From positions 1 through 20,148 of the forward strand of contig CAMZCW010000021.1 in assembly GCA_947305045.1 (NCBI GenBank): a DNA stretch of 20,148 nt. Reading direction: 5' to 3'. Positions 1-7,309 of this stretch are shown in pieces; position 1 is the stretch's first letter; every line of letters starts with the position of its first letter. Source of the stretch: an uncultured Bacteroidales bacterium (GTDB lineage: Bacteria > Bacteroidota > Bacteroidia > Bacteroidales > UBA932). The notes under the pieces are model-generated. The model worked only from the letters and a program-made list of their open reading frames with translations. It made no database searches and was not told the origin of the DNA. The translations under genes and the position numbers were made by a program.

Positions 1-284
1 ATTTTGTCGTCAATGACAAAACCCACGTCCCGCGAGAACACCTGGTTGCAATTGGGCACCGGTGCCGGACGGAATACGTCAACGTCGTATTTTTTCAGGA
101 TTTTCTCGAAGGCGGTCATCTCGCGGATGATGTCCTCCTCCGCCGGATACACGCCATGCAACACCGACTCATAGGATTTGCTGTCAAAGGTTTGCTCCAG
201 CGAGGGCGTTTGTCCGGGTGAGTACGGCCAGCCCAGTACAACTGCTCTCAGCCGTCCCGTTTCCGATGTTATATGTAATTGCAT
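1..284 (-). CDS. Arginine deiminase / amidinotransferase-family protein, N-terminal part (cut by window edge)
   Basis: The first 94 codons are present and the rest lies beyond base 1. The ATG at 284 opens a protein starting MQLHITSETGRLRAVVLGWP. It continues to the segment NCNQVFSRDVGFVIDDK, which ends at the window edge. An early GRLRAVVLG strand followed by an N-x-x-F-x-RD segment is typical of the guanidino-group-modifying superfamily (arginine deiminase, dimethylarginine hydrolase, amidinotransferases). The Arg-Asp pair there lines the active site. The catalytic His and Cys would be in the missing part, so the reaction cannot be decided. The start lies 15 bases after the stop of the dehydratase gene on the same strand, so the two are probably co-transcribed. 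Whether it takes part in polysaccharide synthesis is unknown; it may simply share the promoter. Confidence 0.7.
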   Translation of the reverse strand, partial: MQLHITSETGRLRAVVLGWPYSPGQTPSLEQTFDSKSYESVLHGVYPAEEDIIREMTAFEKILKKYDVDVFRPAPVPNCNQVFSRDVGFVIDDK

Positions 285-299
285 AAAGTTATTTAGTCT

Positions 300-2300
300 T
301 TATACCCCCCCCCGAATAGTGGCGAGTTCTGCATCCAACTGCTCATAGATGGAGTTGTTGCTCTTATATTCAGGAACAATGGTTTTCATTTTGCGCACGG
401 TGGCCATGTCGTCGAACTGCTTGGCAATTTCTACCAGCTCATCAATATCCCTGGACACCTGGTCATAGTCATATTCGCGCACCTGGGCGATGCGGATTTT
501 CTCGTGGAACGTAGGTTTGGTACCTTCCAGCTCATTGAGGACTTCCTCATAGAGTTTCTCCCCTTCCCGCAGCCCCGTGTACTTGATTTCCACATTCTTG
601 GCACCGGACATGGCAATCATGCGCTTGGCCAGGTCTGCGATTTTGACCGGCTGGCCCATATCGAACACAAAGATTTCGCCGCCGGCACCCTTGGTTCCGG
701 CCTCCAGCACCAGACGGCAGGCTTCCGGAATGAGCATGAAAAAGCGGACAATCCGTTCATCTGTTACCGTAACGGGACCTCCGCGCCGGATTTGCTCCCG
801 GAAAAGCGGAATCACGGAACCGTTGGAGCCCAGGACGTTGCCGAAACGGGTGGTAACAAACTGCGTGCGTTCCGGACGCTTGCCGGTTTGTCCTTTGGAC
901 GCCTCCATGGCTTCCAGCTTGAGTTTGCGGTCCAGGCTCTGGACATAAATTTCGCAGATACGCTTGCTGCAGCCCATGACATTGGTGGGATTCACAGCCT
1001 TGTCCGTGGAAATCATCACAAATTTTTTGGCACCATACTTCACGCTCATATCGGCAATGATCTTTGTGCCGTAAATGTTGTTGATAACGGCCTCCGAGGG
1101 GTTGTCTTCCATCATGGGCACGTGCTTGTACGCGGCGGCGTGGAAGACGTAGTCCGGACGGAAGGAGCCGAACACGCTCTCCATGCGGGTGCGGCGGCTG
1201 ATGCTGGTAACCACCACCTCCGCATCCACATCCGGGAATTCGCGGGCCATCATGAGGCGGACATCGTGCTGGGGCGTTTCCGCCTGGTCGATAAGCATCA
1301 TTTTGGCGGGCTTGAACGCGGCCACCTGACGCACGATTTCCATGCCGATAGAGCCGGCGGAACCAGTGATAAGGATGCGCTTGCCCGTAAGGACTTCCTC
1401 TACGGATTTCATGTCCACGCGGATTTCCTGGCGGGGCAGCAGGTCCTCTACGCTCACTTCCTTGATTTGCACCTGCTCTTGCTTCTCCCCTTCTTCTCCC
1501 TGCAAGGTTCCATCCTTGATATTGGCCTCCTTGGCCATGGTGGACATGTAGATCTTTACGCCATTGGCGATGCAGACATCCTGAATTTTGGGATTGTGCT
1601 GGAATTCGCTGGTCCGGAGCGGACTTACCAGCATGGCCTGGATATGTTCCTTCCGGATAATGGCCTCCAGGTCATCGTCCTGGGAATAAACCTTTATATC
1701 CAGCAGCTTCATGTCCCGGATGCGATGCTCATGGCTGATGAAACCGCGGACATCGAAGCGGCGGGGCGTTTGCGAGCGCACCGCCTTGGCCAGCGCGACA
1801 CCGCCGGTAATGGCACCGTAAATGAGGGCGCGCTGGGCCTGCCCGTTCTCATTGACACTGTCAAACACCAGTTTGACCAGAATGCGCATGGCCCACATGA
1901 CAAACGTGGCCAGGGTAAAGGCAATGCACAAATCCAGGTAGGAAAAGGCCGAAAGCGCACTTACATGAAAGTAGTCCCAGAGCCAGCAGCAGCCCAGGGA
2001 AATGGACAGCGAAATGGCATTGGCATATACCAGTTTGAGAAGGTCCACAAAACTGGAGTAGCGCAGAACGCCGGAATAGGTTCTGAATACCCGGATGCCT
2101 ATCCAGCTGATCAGGGAGTAAAACAGAGCCGAATACAGGAATGCACGTTTGCTCTCAAGGGCGATTTCCGTATTGTTGGTTATCCAGAATGTAAAACAAC
2201 ACGAGGCAAATACAATGACGGTATCTGCCAGCAAAACCACCCAATAGGGCAACACGTTTTTGCTGAAGTACCAGGATGAGACTTGCTTTATAATGTTCAT
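300..2300 (-). CDS. Membrane-bound nucleotide-sugar 4,6-dehydratase (WbpM/FlaA1/CapD-like)
   Basis: This 666-residue protein has the length and layout of the long, membrane-anchored dehydratases such as WbpM. Four hydrophobic segments fall at about residues 18-40, 55-72, 88-110 and 120-145. A Rossmann-like regulatory region follows at about 155-255, then the catalytic SDR domain from about 305. The NAD-binding GSAGSIG is at 313-319. The substrate loop HAAAYKHVPMMEDNP is at 387-401, STDKAVNPTNVMG at 431-443 and RFGNVLGSNGSVIP at 485-498. The usual catalytic Tyr of YxxxK is Met here (M442xxxK446), as in WbpM, where an S-M-K triad is known. The family removes water from UDP-GlcNAc to give a 4-keto-6-deoxy intermediate for QuiNAc, FucNAc or related sugars. 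The reductase or aminotransferase that would finish the sugar is not in this window. A run of nine G ends the gene. Confidence 0.93.
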   Translation of the reverse strand: MNIIKQVSSWYFSKNVLPYWVVLLADTVIVFASCCFTFWITNNTEIALESKRAFLYSALFYSLISWIGIRVFRTYSGVLRYSSFVDLLKLVYANAISLSISLGCCWLWDYFHVSALSAFSYLDLCIAFTLATFVMWAMRILVKLVFDSVNENGQAQRALIYGAITGGVALAKAVRSQTPRRFDVRGFISHEHRIRDMKLLDIKVYSQDDDLEAIIRKEHIQAMLVSPLRTSEFQHNPKIQDVCIANGVKIYMSTMAKEANIKDGTLQGEEGEKQEQVQIKEVSVEDLLPRQEIRVDMKSVEEVLTGKRILITGSAGSIGMEIVRQVAAFKPAKMMLIDQAETPQHDVRLMMAREFPDVDAEVVVTSISRRTRMESVFGSFRPDYVFHAAAYKHVPMMEDNPSEAVINNIYGTKIIADMSVKYGAKKFVMISTDKAVNPTNVMGCSKRICEIYVQSLDRKLKLEAMEASKGQTGKRPERTQFVTTRFGNVLGSNGSVIPLFREQIRRGGPVTVTDERIVRFFMLIPEACRLVLEAGTKGAGGEIFVFDMGQPVKIADLAKRMIAMSGAKNVEIKYTGLREGEKLYEEVLNELEGTKPTFHEKIRIAQVREYDYDQVSRDIDELVEIAKQFDDMATVRKMKTIVPEYKSNNSIYEQLDAELATIRGGV
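305..313 (-). repeat. Nine-base poly-G tract at the 3' end of the dehydratase gene
   Basis: Nine consecutive C on the plus strand (G on the coding strand) cover the codons for the last residues before the stop (Arg-Gly-Gly-Val-stop). Mononucleotide G tracts of this length can slip during replication. One extra G would change the tail to RGGGIKTK and move the stop to within 4 bases of the downstream ATG. One fewer would give RGGYKD. The effect would be confined to the tail and to coupling with the next gene, not to the active site. This may be chance. Confidence 0.6.
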
Positions 2301-2335
2301 AAACGCAACAACGCTATTTTAGGGGTTAACCATTG

Positions 2336-2367
2336 CAAAGATACACAATCTTTTCCAGCGGAGCAAA
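2336..2367 (-). promoter_or_regulatory. Bacteroidetes-type promoter for the 4,6-dehydratase gene
   Basis: On the minus strand TTTG (2364-2367) is followed after 20 bases by TATCTTTG (2336-2343), matching the Bacteroidetes -33 TTTG and -7 TAnnTTTG boxes. Transcription would start near 2330, about 30 bases before the ATG at 2300. A 6-base inverted repeat, AGCAAA at 2362-2367 and TTTGCT at 2375-2380, overlaps the -33 box and could be an operator, but it is short enough to be chance. Confidence 0.72.
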
Positions 2368-2380
2368 CCATTTTTTTGCT

Positions 2381-2413
2381 TTCGGACAATCGGAAAAATA
2401 TTTTGTATCTTTG
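2381..2413 (+). promoter_or_regulatory. Promoter for the HAD phosphatase gene (strong -7, weak -33)
   Basis: The plus-strand -7 box TATCTTTG at 2406-2413 matches TAnnTTTG exactly. The -33 position holds only TTCG (2381-2384). Transcription would start near 2420, leaving a leader of about 15 bases before ATG 2435. It is divergent from the dehydratase promoter, with the two -7 boxes about 60 bases apart. Confidence 0.6.
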
Positions 2414-2434
2414 CCTTGCAAAAAATTGAGAACC

Positions 2435-3085
2435 ATGGAAATGCCATATAAATTGGTCCTGTTCGACCTGGACGGAACCCTGATTGACACCCTGGAAGAT
2501 CTGGCAGAGGCGGTGAATTATTCCCTGCGCCTGCGCGGGTACCCGCTGCACCGCCTGGAGGAATACCGCCGGATGGTAGGGCACGGGGTGCGGAACCTGG
2601 TCACACAGGCCTTGCCGGAGGGAACGGACGAAGCCTCTGTGGATGCCGCCCTGGCCGATTTTAAAGCCTATTATACGGCCCACATTGACGTACATACGCG
2701 CCCCTATCCAGGGATGCAGGAACTGCTCCGGGACCTAAATGCCGCCGGTGTCCGGATGGCCGTAACCTCCAATAAGTTCCAGTCCGGGACAGAAAAGCTC
2801 ATCCACGAATTCTTTCCGGAGATTCCTTTTGTGGCCATCCTCGGGAACCGGGAGGGCTATCCGCTCAAGCCGGACCCGGAGATTGTGGGTGAAGTACTGC
2901 GGGCTTCCGGGCTTCCCCGCGAGAGAGCCATCCTGGTGGGCGATTCCGGCACGGACATGAAAACGGCGGAGAACGGCGGCATTGCGGCCATTGCCGTAGG
3001 CTGGGGATATCGGCCCATGGAAGCCTCCGGAAAATACCGCTATGCCGGCAGTGTGACGGAGCTTCGCTCCTTGTTGTTCGGGTAA
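2435..3085 (+). CDS. HAD-superfamily hydrolase, phosphoglycolate phosphatase-like
   Basis: A 216-residue cytoplasmic phosphatase of the HAD subfamily with an alpha-helical cap. All four HAD motifs are visible: motif I FDLDGTLIDT (D11 nucleophile, D13 acid/base), motif II TSN at 111-113, motif III K145 in LKPDP, and motif IV GDSGTD at 169-174. The cap spans about residues 17-90. Length and motifs fit the Gph/PGP group that hydrolyses small phosphoesters such as 2-phosphoglycolate, but substrate cannot be read from sequence. The open frame continues upstream to a TTG at 2333. ATG 2435 is preferred because the upstream part overlaps both divergent promoters and the HAD fold begins right after it. 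It is the only plus-strand gene in the window and converges with the 76-residue gene ending at 3096, so it is probably monocistronic housekeeping rather than part of the polysaccharide locus. Confidence 0.9.
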   Translation: MEMPYKLVLFDLDGTLIDTLEDLAEAVNYSLRLRGYPLHRLEEYRRMVGHGVRNLVTQALPEGTDEASVDAALADFKAYYTAHIDVHTRPYPGMQELLRDLNAAGVRMAVTSNKFQSGTEKLIHEFFPEIPFVAILGNREGYPLKPDPEIVGEVLRASGLPRERAILVGDSGTDMKTAENGGIAAIAVGWGYRPMEASGKYRYAGSVTELRSLLFG

Positions 3086-3095
3086 GCAGGTGTAA

Positions 3096-3326
3096 CTAGG
3101 CCCACTGATTGATGCGGCGGTACTTCTCCCCCGCTTCCAGGAGTTTGTTGAAAAGTTCTACGCGGTCCGACCTCAACTCACCGGCATTCAGGAGTTTCTT
3201 GTTGTGCTTCCACCAGTTGTGCATGTCCCGCTCTTCCGGCGTGTACTTGGAGGGCTTCCGGTGATTCTTTTCCATGAAATCCCGGATTTCGATGTAACGG
3301 TTAATCCAAAGCTGATCCTGCGTCAT
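3096..3326 (-). CDS. Small Trp-rich protein resembling a single helicase-associated (HA) repeat
   Basis: A 76-residue, highly charged protein with no signal peptide or membrane segment. The spacing of its aromatic and basic residues resembles one helicase-associated repeat: QLWINRYIEIRDF, then NWWKHNKKLLNAGELRSDR, then a C-terminal tyrosine/tryptophan patch. In helicases such repeats occur in tandem and are thought to bind nucleic acid; here there is only one and no helicase. It is the last gene of the minus-strand polysaccharide transcript. Its ATG overlaps the stop of the lipoprotein gene (ATGA, 3323-3326), so translation is probably coupled. Function is unknown. A small nucleic-acid-binding regulator is one possibility, but this rests only on weak pattern similarity. 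It ends 10 bases from the convergent HAD gene. Confidence 0.7.
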   Translation of the reverse strand: MTQDQLWINRYIEIRDFMEKNHRKPSKYTPEERDMHNWWKHNKKLLNAGELRSDRVELFNKLLEAGEKYRRINQWA

Positions 3327-3829
3327 TGTCTGATTACTTTATCCCAGGTTCTTTCAAAGACAAAACGGCACTTGCGCTGAACACGGCTGCCATCCACGTC
3401 CAGGGGGCCGCTGTCATATTCCATCACCAGGGTGTCATCCCTGAGCGAGCACACCCCCCAATACGCCTTCCCGTATTTGATTTTCCCCCTCCTGAGTTTT
3501 ACGGAGGCCGACAGTTGGACGTGCTTCGTCAGGCCTTCCTGCAAGGGAGAGAAGCGGTCCGAATAGTACATGGTCATGGCTTTGTCGCTAGCCCTGAGAT
3601 CCTTGCTGGAGAGGATGTAAAGAGACGAATGGTAGAGTTGCAGGCGGGCAAAATCATCATACTCATCTGTCTTCAGGTCATAAGAGGCCGTGGTCTTATT
3701 CCCGTCCGTGACAATGGTCCAGTCCTCATGGACCGCCTGCCAGGATCCCACAATGTCTGCGGGCGGAACATCCTTATAGCAGGATACCACCAGGCCAGCA
3801 GTAAGCAATATGCTTAAAATGCGTTTCAT
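3323..3829 (-). CDS. Small predicted lipoprotein, lipocalin-like
   Basis: The protein begins MKRILSILLTAGLVVSC: a short basic N-region, a hydrophobic core and a lipobox ending at Cys17. It is therefore probably lipidated and anchored in the inner or outer membrane. The 168-residue mature region starts with DIVGSWQAV, the G-x-W strand seen at the start of lipocalin-like beta-barrels in many Bacteroidetes lipoproteins. It continues with alternating strands (LQLYHSSLYIL, LVMEYD, KCRFVFERTW). A GTG at 3838 would add three residues (MVE); ATG 3829 is chosen because it gives a compact signal peptide. It lies 19 bases after a glycosyltransferase stop and overlaps the next gene by ATGA. A role in export or attachment of the polysaccharide is possible from context only; no family with known function was recognised. 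Confidence 0.78.
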   Translation of the reverse strand: MKRILSILLTAGLVVSCYKDVPPADIVGSWQAVHEDWTIVTDGNKTTASYDLKTDEYDDFARLQLYHSSLYILSSKDLRASDKAMTMYYSDRFSPLQEGLTKHVQLSASVKLRRGKIKYGKAYWGVCSLRDDTLVMEYDSGPLDVDGSRVQRKCRFVFERTWDKVIRQ

Positions 3830-3848
3830 TTCAACCACTCATGTATTA

Positions 3849-5093
3849 CTACAACAGGTTTTTCATCCGCCGATACATTCCCTGCTGTATGTTTTCAAGA
3901 TTCCGTTCCTCGATAAGGTACTGATAGGCATTCTGTTGCACCTCATGGACAACGGGCTTGTCGCAGACAATCTGCTCTACCGCGAGCGTGAGCTGTTCCC
4001 TACTGTCCGCGACAAGTGCAATGTGCTTTTGAGCAAGCACCTGTATCGAGTTCACCGACATGGGGCCAATGGCCAACAAGGGTTTTCCGGTAGCTAAATA
4101 ATCGATGATTTTGGTAGAGAATGACATTCCGGTCTCAAAGGCGGCCTTTTTGGAAAAGCCCTCCACATGAACCAGGACATCCGCTTCCGCCTGCACTTTT
4201 TTCACTTCCACTGCCCCAATGAATCCGTGAAATACAATCGGACTCACCTCCTGCATACTATGCCTGTCGCTCTCAGACAAAACAGTGGGTGAATAGATAT
4301 CCAGGAAACAACGCTTACCGGAAAGGGCCCGTCCCAGCATCAACAGCGCACTGAGCCGTTCTCCTCCTACCCCACCCGTATAGACAAAATGGAGTTCCTC
4401 CTTCCCCTTTTCCAGTTTCCCGGGCGCACATACCTCTTCAGGGCGAACGCCTTTCCCTATCAGATAGCAGGGCTTCCCCAATTCCTTCTCATAAACAGCC
4501 TTCATATTCTGGGCAAAAACCTCCAAATAGGCTGCCCTATGCACGAGCGCGCGTATTTTTTTCCGTACCAAATGCCGATAAAAGTAAGCCGGCGACAAGC
4601 GGGGACAATAGGTCGGATACCGATAGACATCGTCGGTTATGTGTCCCACAACAGGGACTGAAAGCTTGTTTGCGACATAAAGCCCCATCTCGCACATGTA
4701 CAAGGACGGGTAAATGGGCAAATAGAGAAGATCCGGCTTGACCTTATCAATAAACGCCTTTACGCTATTTTTCCATCGGAACGCATTCAGCTTCCAGATA
4801 AAGTCCCGCGCAAAGAACATCCACACATAGCGCTTCTTCTTCCCGACAGACTGAAATTCCCTCACCAGACTTTGCTCTTCACCGGTATTCTCCTGGGGAA
4901 GCTTGCGAAAACTTAACAGCGAAGACTCTGTTATTTGCAATGTGTCCTTTACTATATCGTTATGCACACTCCCGGATTGGCAGCATATACTGTATATCTC
5001 TACATCCTCCATCCCGCCAAACAGGTTGGAAAAAGTATTGCCAAAACTATTGGATATATTCCAGGGGGTACGGGATATAATGAGGAGTTTCAT
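3849..5093 (-). CDS. Glycosyltransferase, GT-B fold, GT4-like
   Basis: This 414-residue protein begins MKLLIISRTPWNISNSFGNT, the first strand and loop of the N-terminal Rossmann domain of GT-B enzymes. The acceptor-side domain runs to about residue 205. The nucleotide-sugar domain follows, with LHFVYTGGVGGERL near 235 and the donor-binding segment FSTKIIDYLATGKPLLAIGP near 345. That segment is the S-x-K-x-x-D/E-Y-L-A-x-G-K-P form found in polysaccharide-locus glycosyltransferases. The classical E-x7-E motif is not present in its usual form. It is expected to add one sugar to the undecaprenyl-linked repeat unit at the cytoplasmic face; donor and linkage cannot be predicted. It follows the WecA-like gene by 13 bases and precedes the lipoprotein gene by 19, so it belongs to the same transcript. 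Confidence 0.85.
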   Translation of the reverse strand: MKLLIISRTPWNISNSFGNTFSNLFGGMEDVEIYSICCQSGSVHNDIVKDTLQITESSLLSFRKLPQENTGEEQSLVREFQSVGKKKRYVWMFFARDFIWKLNAFRWKNSVKAFIDKVKPDLLYLPIYPSLYMCEMGLYVANKLSVPVVGHITDDVYRYPTYCPRLSPAYFYRHLVRKKIRALVHRAAYLEVFAQNMKAVYEKELGKPCYLIGKGVRPEEVCAPGKLEKGKEELHFVYTGGVGGERLSALLMLGRALSGKRCFLDIYSPTVLSESDRHSMQEVSPIVFHGFIGAVEVKKVQAEADVLVHVEGFSKKAAFETGMSFSTKIIDYLATGKPLLAIGPMSVNSIQVLAQKHIALVADSREQLTLAVEQIVCDKPVVHEVQQNAYQYLIEERNLENIQQGMYRRMKNLL

Positions 5094-5106
5094 TGCAGCG
5101 CCCTTA

Positions 5107-6144
5107 TTACTTTTGACGTCCCTGCAGATATTCCTCGTGCAGGTGGTAGTACTTTTTCATAAAAAGCACATATGCGGCCACAAGGACCAGCGCTACTGCC
5201 ACCACGTACACCCAATGCCAGGCCACGGGAATCCAATAAATCATCACCAGGGAAATGGCCAGTTGCAGCAGCATATAAATGAGGCTCACGGTAACATGCG
5301 ACATCCCCAATTCGTTGGCCATCAGTTGATAGGCATGTTTCCGGTGCGCCTGGCCCAGGTTTTCGTGCAGCATGAGCCGATGAAAAATGGTGCAGCAGCC
5401 ATCTATGCCATATACCAGCAACAGCGCCAGCCAGGAGGCGTCATACGAACTCATGATCAGGCGTCCGATTGCATAAAGCAAAATAAAGGCGATGCCGATA
5501 CTGCCCACGTCGCCGGCAAAACAGCGGGCCTTTCCCCTGGGCCGGAAATTAAACCAGCCAAAAACCAGCAAAGAGAGAGCCACCACCACAAGGAAAGACA
5601 TCTCCACAAAACCCGTCTGCGAATTCAAGAGGAGCAAGGGTACCAGAACCGCCATCGCGTATCCGGCCGTGATGCCATTGATTCCATCCATGAAATTAAT
5701 CACGTTTGTAGCCCCCACAAAAACGACCAGGGCAATCACGATAAGGGCGACCCGCCCATACCAAGCCAGTTCCGATGCCCCAGGAGCCATAAGCATCAAG
5801 CTCCAGAACATCAGCCCCATCGCAACAAACTGGACCACCAGCCTGACACGGTCCGGCAGCGATTTGATATCGTCCCAGAAACTGACACCGGCAATCATCG
5901 CCAGACCGACCAAAAACGGTAAATACTCCAGCACGAGCCCCCATTCTCCGAGCAATATCTGCCAAACATACCAGACGAACACGGCGATAGCAAAAATAAC
6001 GCCACCACCCCGAATCACGATGGTCGAGTGCGAGCTCCGCTCATTGGGTTTATTGATAATATGATAATGATCGGCTATCTTGAAATACAGCAACTCAACC
6101 AACAAGAGGATAGCGCCGATAATAATATACGTATAAAGTGTCAT
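5107..6144 (-). CDS. Initiating undecaprenyl-phosphate (HexNAc-1-phosphate) transferase, MraY/WecA/WbpL family
   Basis: A 345-residue polytopic membrane protein with about ten to eleven hydrophobic segments. It has the polyprenyl-phosphate HexNAc-1-phosphate transferase motifs: NERSSHS...RGGG at 34-48, the Asp pair FWDDIKSLPDR at 89-99, NFMDGINGI at 150-158, FAGDVGSI at 209-216 and the His-rich cytoplasmic loop HRLMLHENLGQAHRKHAYQ at 255-273. These bind Mg2+, undecaprenyl phosphate and the UDP-sugar. The enzyme starts the repeat unit by moving a sugar-1-phosphate to the lipid carrier at the inner membrane. The SSH...RGGG form is that of WbpL/WecA enzymes rather than MraY. The donor may be UDP-GlcNAc or a product of the 4,6-dehydratase pathway. 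A good -7 box lies just upstream, so it may head a sub-operon of four genes. Confidence 0.92.
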   Translation of the reverse strand: MTLYTYIIIGAILLLVELLYFKIADHYHIINKPNERSSHSTIVIRGGGVIFAIAVFVWYVWQILLGEWGLVLEYLPFLVGLAMIAGVSFWDDIKSLPDRVRLVVQFVAMGLMFWSLMLMAPGASELAWYGRVALIVIALVVFVGATNVINFMDGINGITAGYAMAVLVPLLLLNSQTGFVEMSFLVVVALSLLVFGWFNFRPRGKARCFAGDVGSIGIAFILLYAIGRLIMSSYDASWLALLLVYGIDGCCTIFHRLMLHENLGQAHRKHAYQLMANELGMSHVTVSLIYMLLQLAISLVMIYWIPVAWHWVYVVAVALVLVAAYVLFMKKYYHLHEEYLQGRQK

Positions 6145-6170
6145 TAACTCTACTCCATTTCATTCTCATG

Positions 6171-6178
6171 CAAAGATA
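6171..6178 (-). promoter_or_regulatory. Probable internal promoter (-7 box) ahead of the initiating transferase gene
   Basis: The minus strand reads TATCTTTG at 6171-6178, an exact TAnnTTTG -7 box. It lies in the 63-base gap between the nucleotidyltransferase stop (6208) and the transferase ATG (6144). The predicted start near 6164 leaves a leader of about 20 bases. No good -33 TTTG is found at the usual distance. An A/T hairpin (ATAATT-GAAA-AATTAT, 6182-6197) and a GCATC-T-GATGC palindrome (6205-6215) lie just upstream. Confidence 0.55.
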
Positions 6179-6207
6179 TGGATAATTTTTCAATTATTCA
6201 TACGGCA

Positions 6208-7308
6208 TCAGATGCTTCGGGGCTTAAGCAAATGCCCCCATGCTCCACGTAAGAAAGCATACAACATACTTTCGTCATAGACCAGCCGATGTTTCCACCG
6301 GTTTCCGACCCACCGGCGGTATTTCCATACAATGCGGGACAGTAAAAGCCCGGGCTGCTCGCCGGAGACGGCAGGAGAAAGAATTTCCGTCAATATCCGC
6401 TCCTTGAGACGCGTCTCTGCCTGAACCGGAGGGAAAATATCAGCTCCAAAACCCAGATCTTCTACACAGATTGCATTGACACAGTGGAAAAAATCCAGCA
6501 GATGGAAGTCTTTCAATTGCCCTTTCAACCAAATCCAATCTATCTCCCGGGCATAATGCTGCGCAAAGAACGCCCAATCGAGCACCTGCCGCACATTGAT
6601 TTCCGATGAGGCGAAGTGATTGGCCAGGTGACGGACCAGGAACAGCGAATGGAGTTTGACCGAAGGGCAATACACCACCTCCCCCCCGACCATCATCGAA
6701 TGGGAATCGTCCTGTCCCAACTCTTTAAGCACGGCTTCCAGGCGTCTGCCACCCCTGTGCGCATACACATTCACAAAATCGTAATGGTTCTCCACGGTGA
6801 AGCCCATGCATTCAAAGACCGTATGGTGATGATGGGACCCGTCAATCGTAAATTGCAGGATGTTCTTGTTCCTGGCCACCTCAAGCAGGGCCTCATCCGC
6901 CTCTTTCTGCCGGCCAAAAAGCCAAATGTCAATATCCCCACAGAGCCGGTGCTTGGGATTCGGCCAGTTCAGGGAACAGACATACCCCTTCAGGACCATC
7001 ATCTTGAAACCATGTACATGGTAAAAACCAGCCAAAGCTCCAATGGTCCGCTCATATACCTCGTACCGGGTCTCATAGTTATTCAGGACCTCACCAATCC
7101 ACGACAGTTTCATTTCCAAAGGCATAGATTCCATTAGGAGCGTGGCATCCGTATTCAGGGCATCGACAACAACGGCGTCCAGCTCCTGCCTGTGGGCAAG
7201 GGCTTTCAACGCACTCCAGTCGATGGGGGTGTTCTGCTTTTCTATCACCCCATGGCCAATTCCATGTCGGACCAGGGCAAGAAACAAGTCAGTGGTGGTT
7301 TCCGTCAT
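6208..7308 (-). CDS. Nucleotidyltransferase-like protein, PF14907 type (paralogue 1)
   Basis: A 366-residue soluble protein of the uncharacterised NTP_transf_5 type. It carries VLKGYVCSL at 105-113 and CGDIDIWLFGRQKEAD at 123-138. There G124-D125-x-D127 matches the metal-binding G-[S/x]-D-x-D core of polymerase-beta-like nucleotidyltransferases. SHHHHTVFE at 158-166 and GFTVENHYDFVN at 169-180 follow. The first residue of the core is Gly-Asp rather than Gly-Ser. Substrate and reaction are unknown; the family occurs often in polysaccharide loci. An ATG at 7347 would add 13 residues but overlap the upstream gene by 38 bases. ATG 7308 is chosen because it follows the glycosyltransferase stop by one base and matches the N-terminus of the paralogue at 17132-18247. 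Both paralogues end in LLKP-x-SI. Confidence 0.85.
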   Translation of the reverse strand: MTETTTDLFLALVRHGIGHGVIEKQNTPIDWSALKALAHRQELDAVVVDALNTDATLLMESMPLEMKLSWIGEVLNNYETRYEVYERTIGALAGFYHVHGFKMMVLKGYVCSLNWPNPKHRLCGDIDIWLFGRQKEADEALLEVARNKNILQFTIDGSHHHHTVFECMGFTVENHYDFVNVYAHRGGRRLEAVLKELGQDDSHSMMVGGEVVYCPSVKLHSLFLVRHLANHFASSEINVRQVLDWAFFAQHYAREIDWIWLKGQLKDFHLLDFFHCVNAICVEDLGFGADIFPPVQAETRLKERILTEILSPAVSGEQPGLLLSRIVWKYRRWVGNRWKHRLVYDESMLYAFLRGAWGHLLKPRSI

Positions 7309-7309
7309 A

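Noticed and set aside
504..2279. A 591-codon open frame on the plus strand opposite the dehydratase gene
   Set aside because: Its translation is rich in His, Gly and Arg with no recognisable domain. The minus-strand frame has all dehydratase motifs, so this is an antisense shadow.
2333..2434. Upstream TTG extension of the HAD gene
   Set aside because: It would put coding sequence across both promoters, and the HAD fold begins at ATG 2435.
6182..6215. A/T hairpin and GCATC-T-GATGC palindrome as a terminator after nucleotidyltransferase paralogue 1
   Set aside because: No U-tract follows a stable stem; the second palindrome overlaps the stop codon and both stems are short, so a terminator call is not supported.
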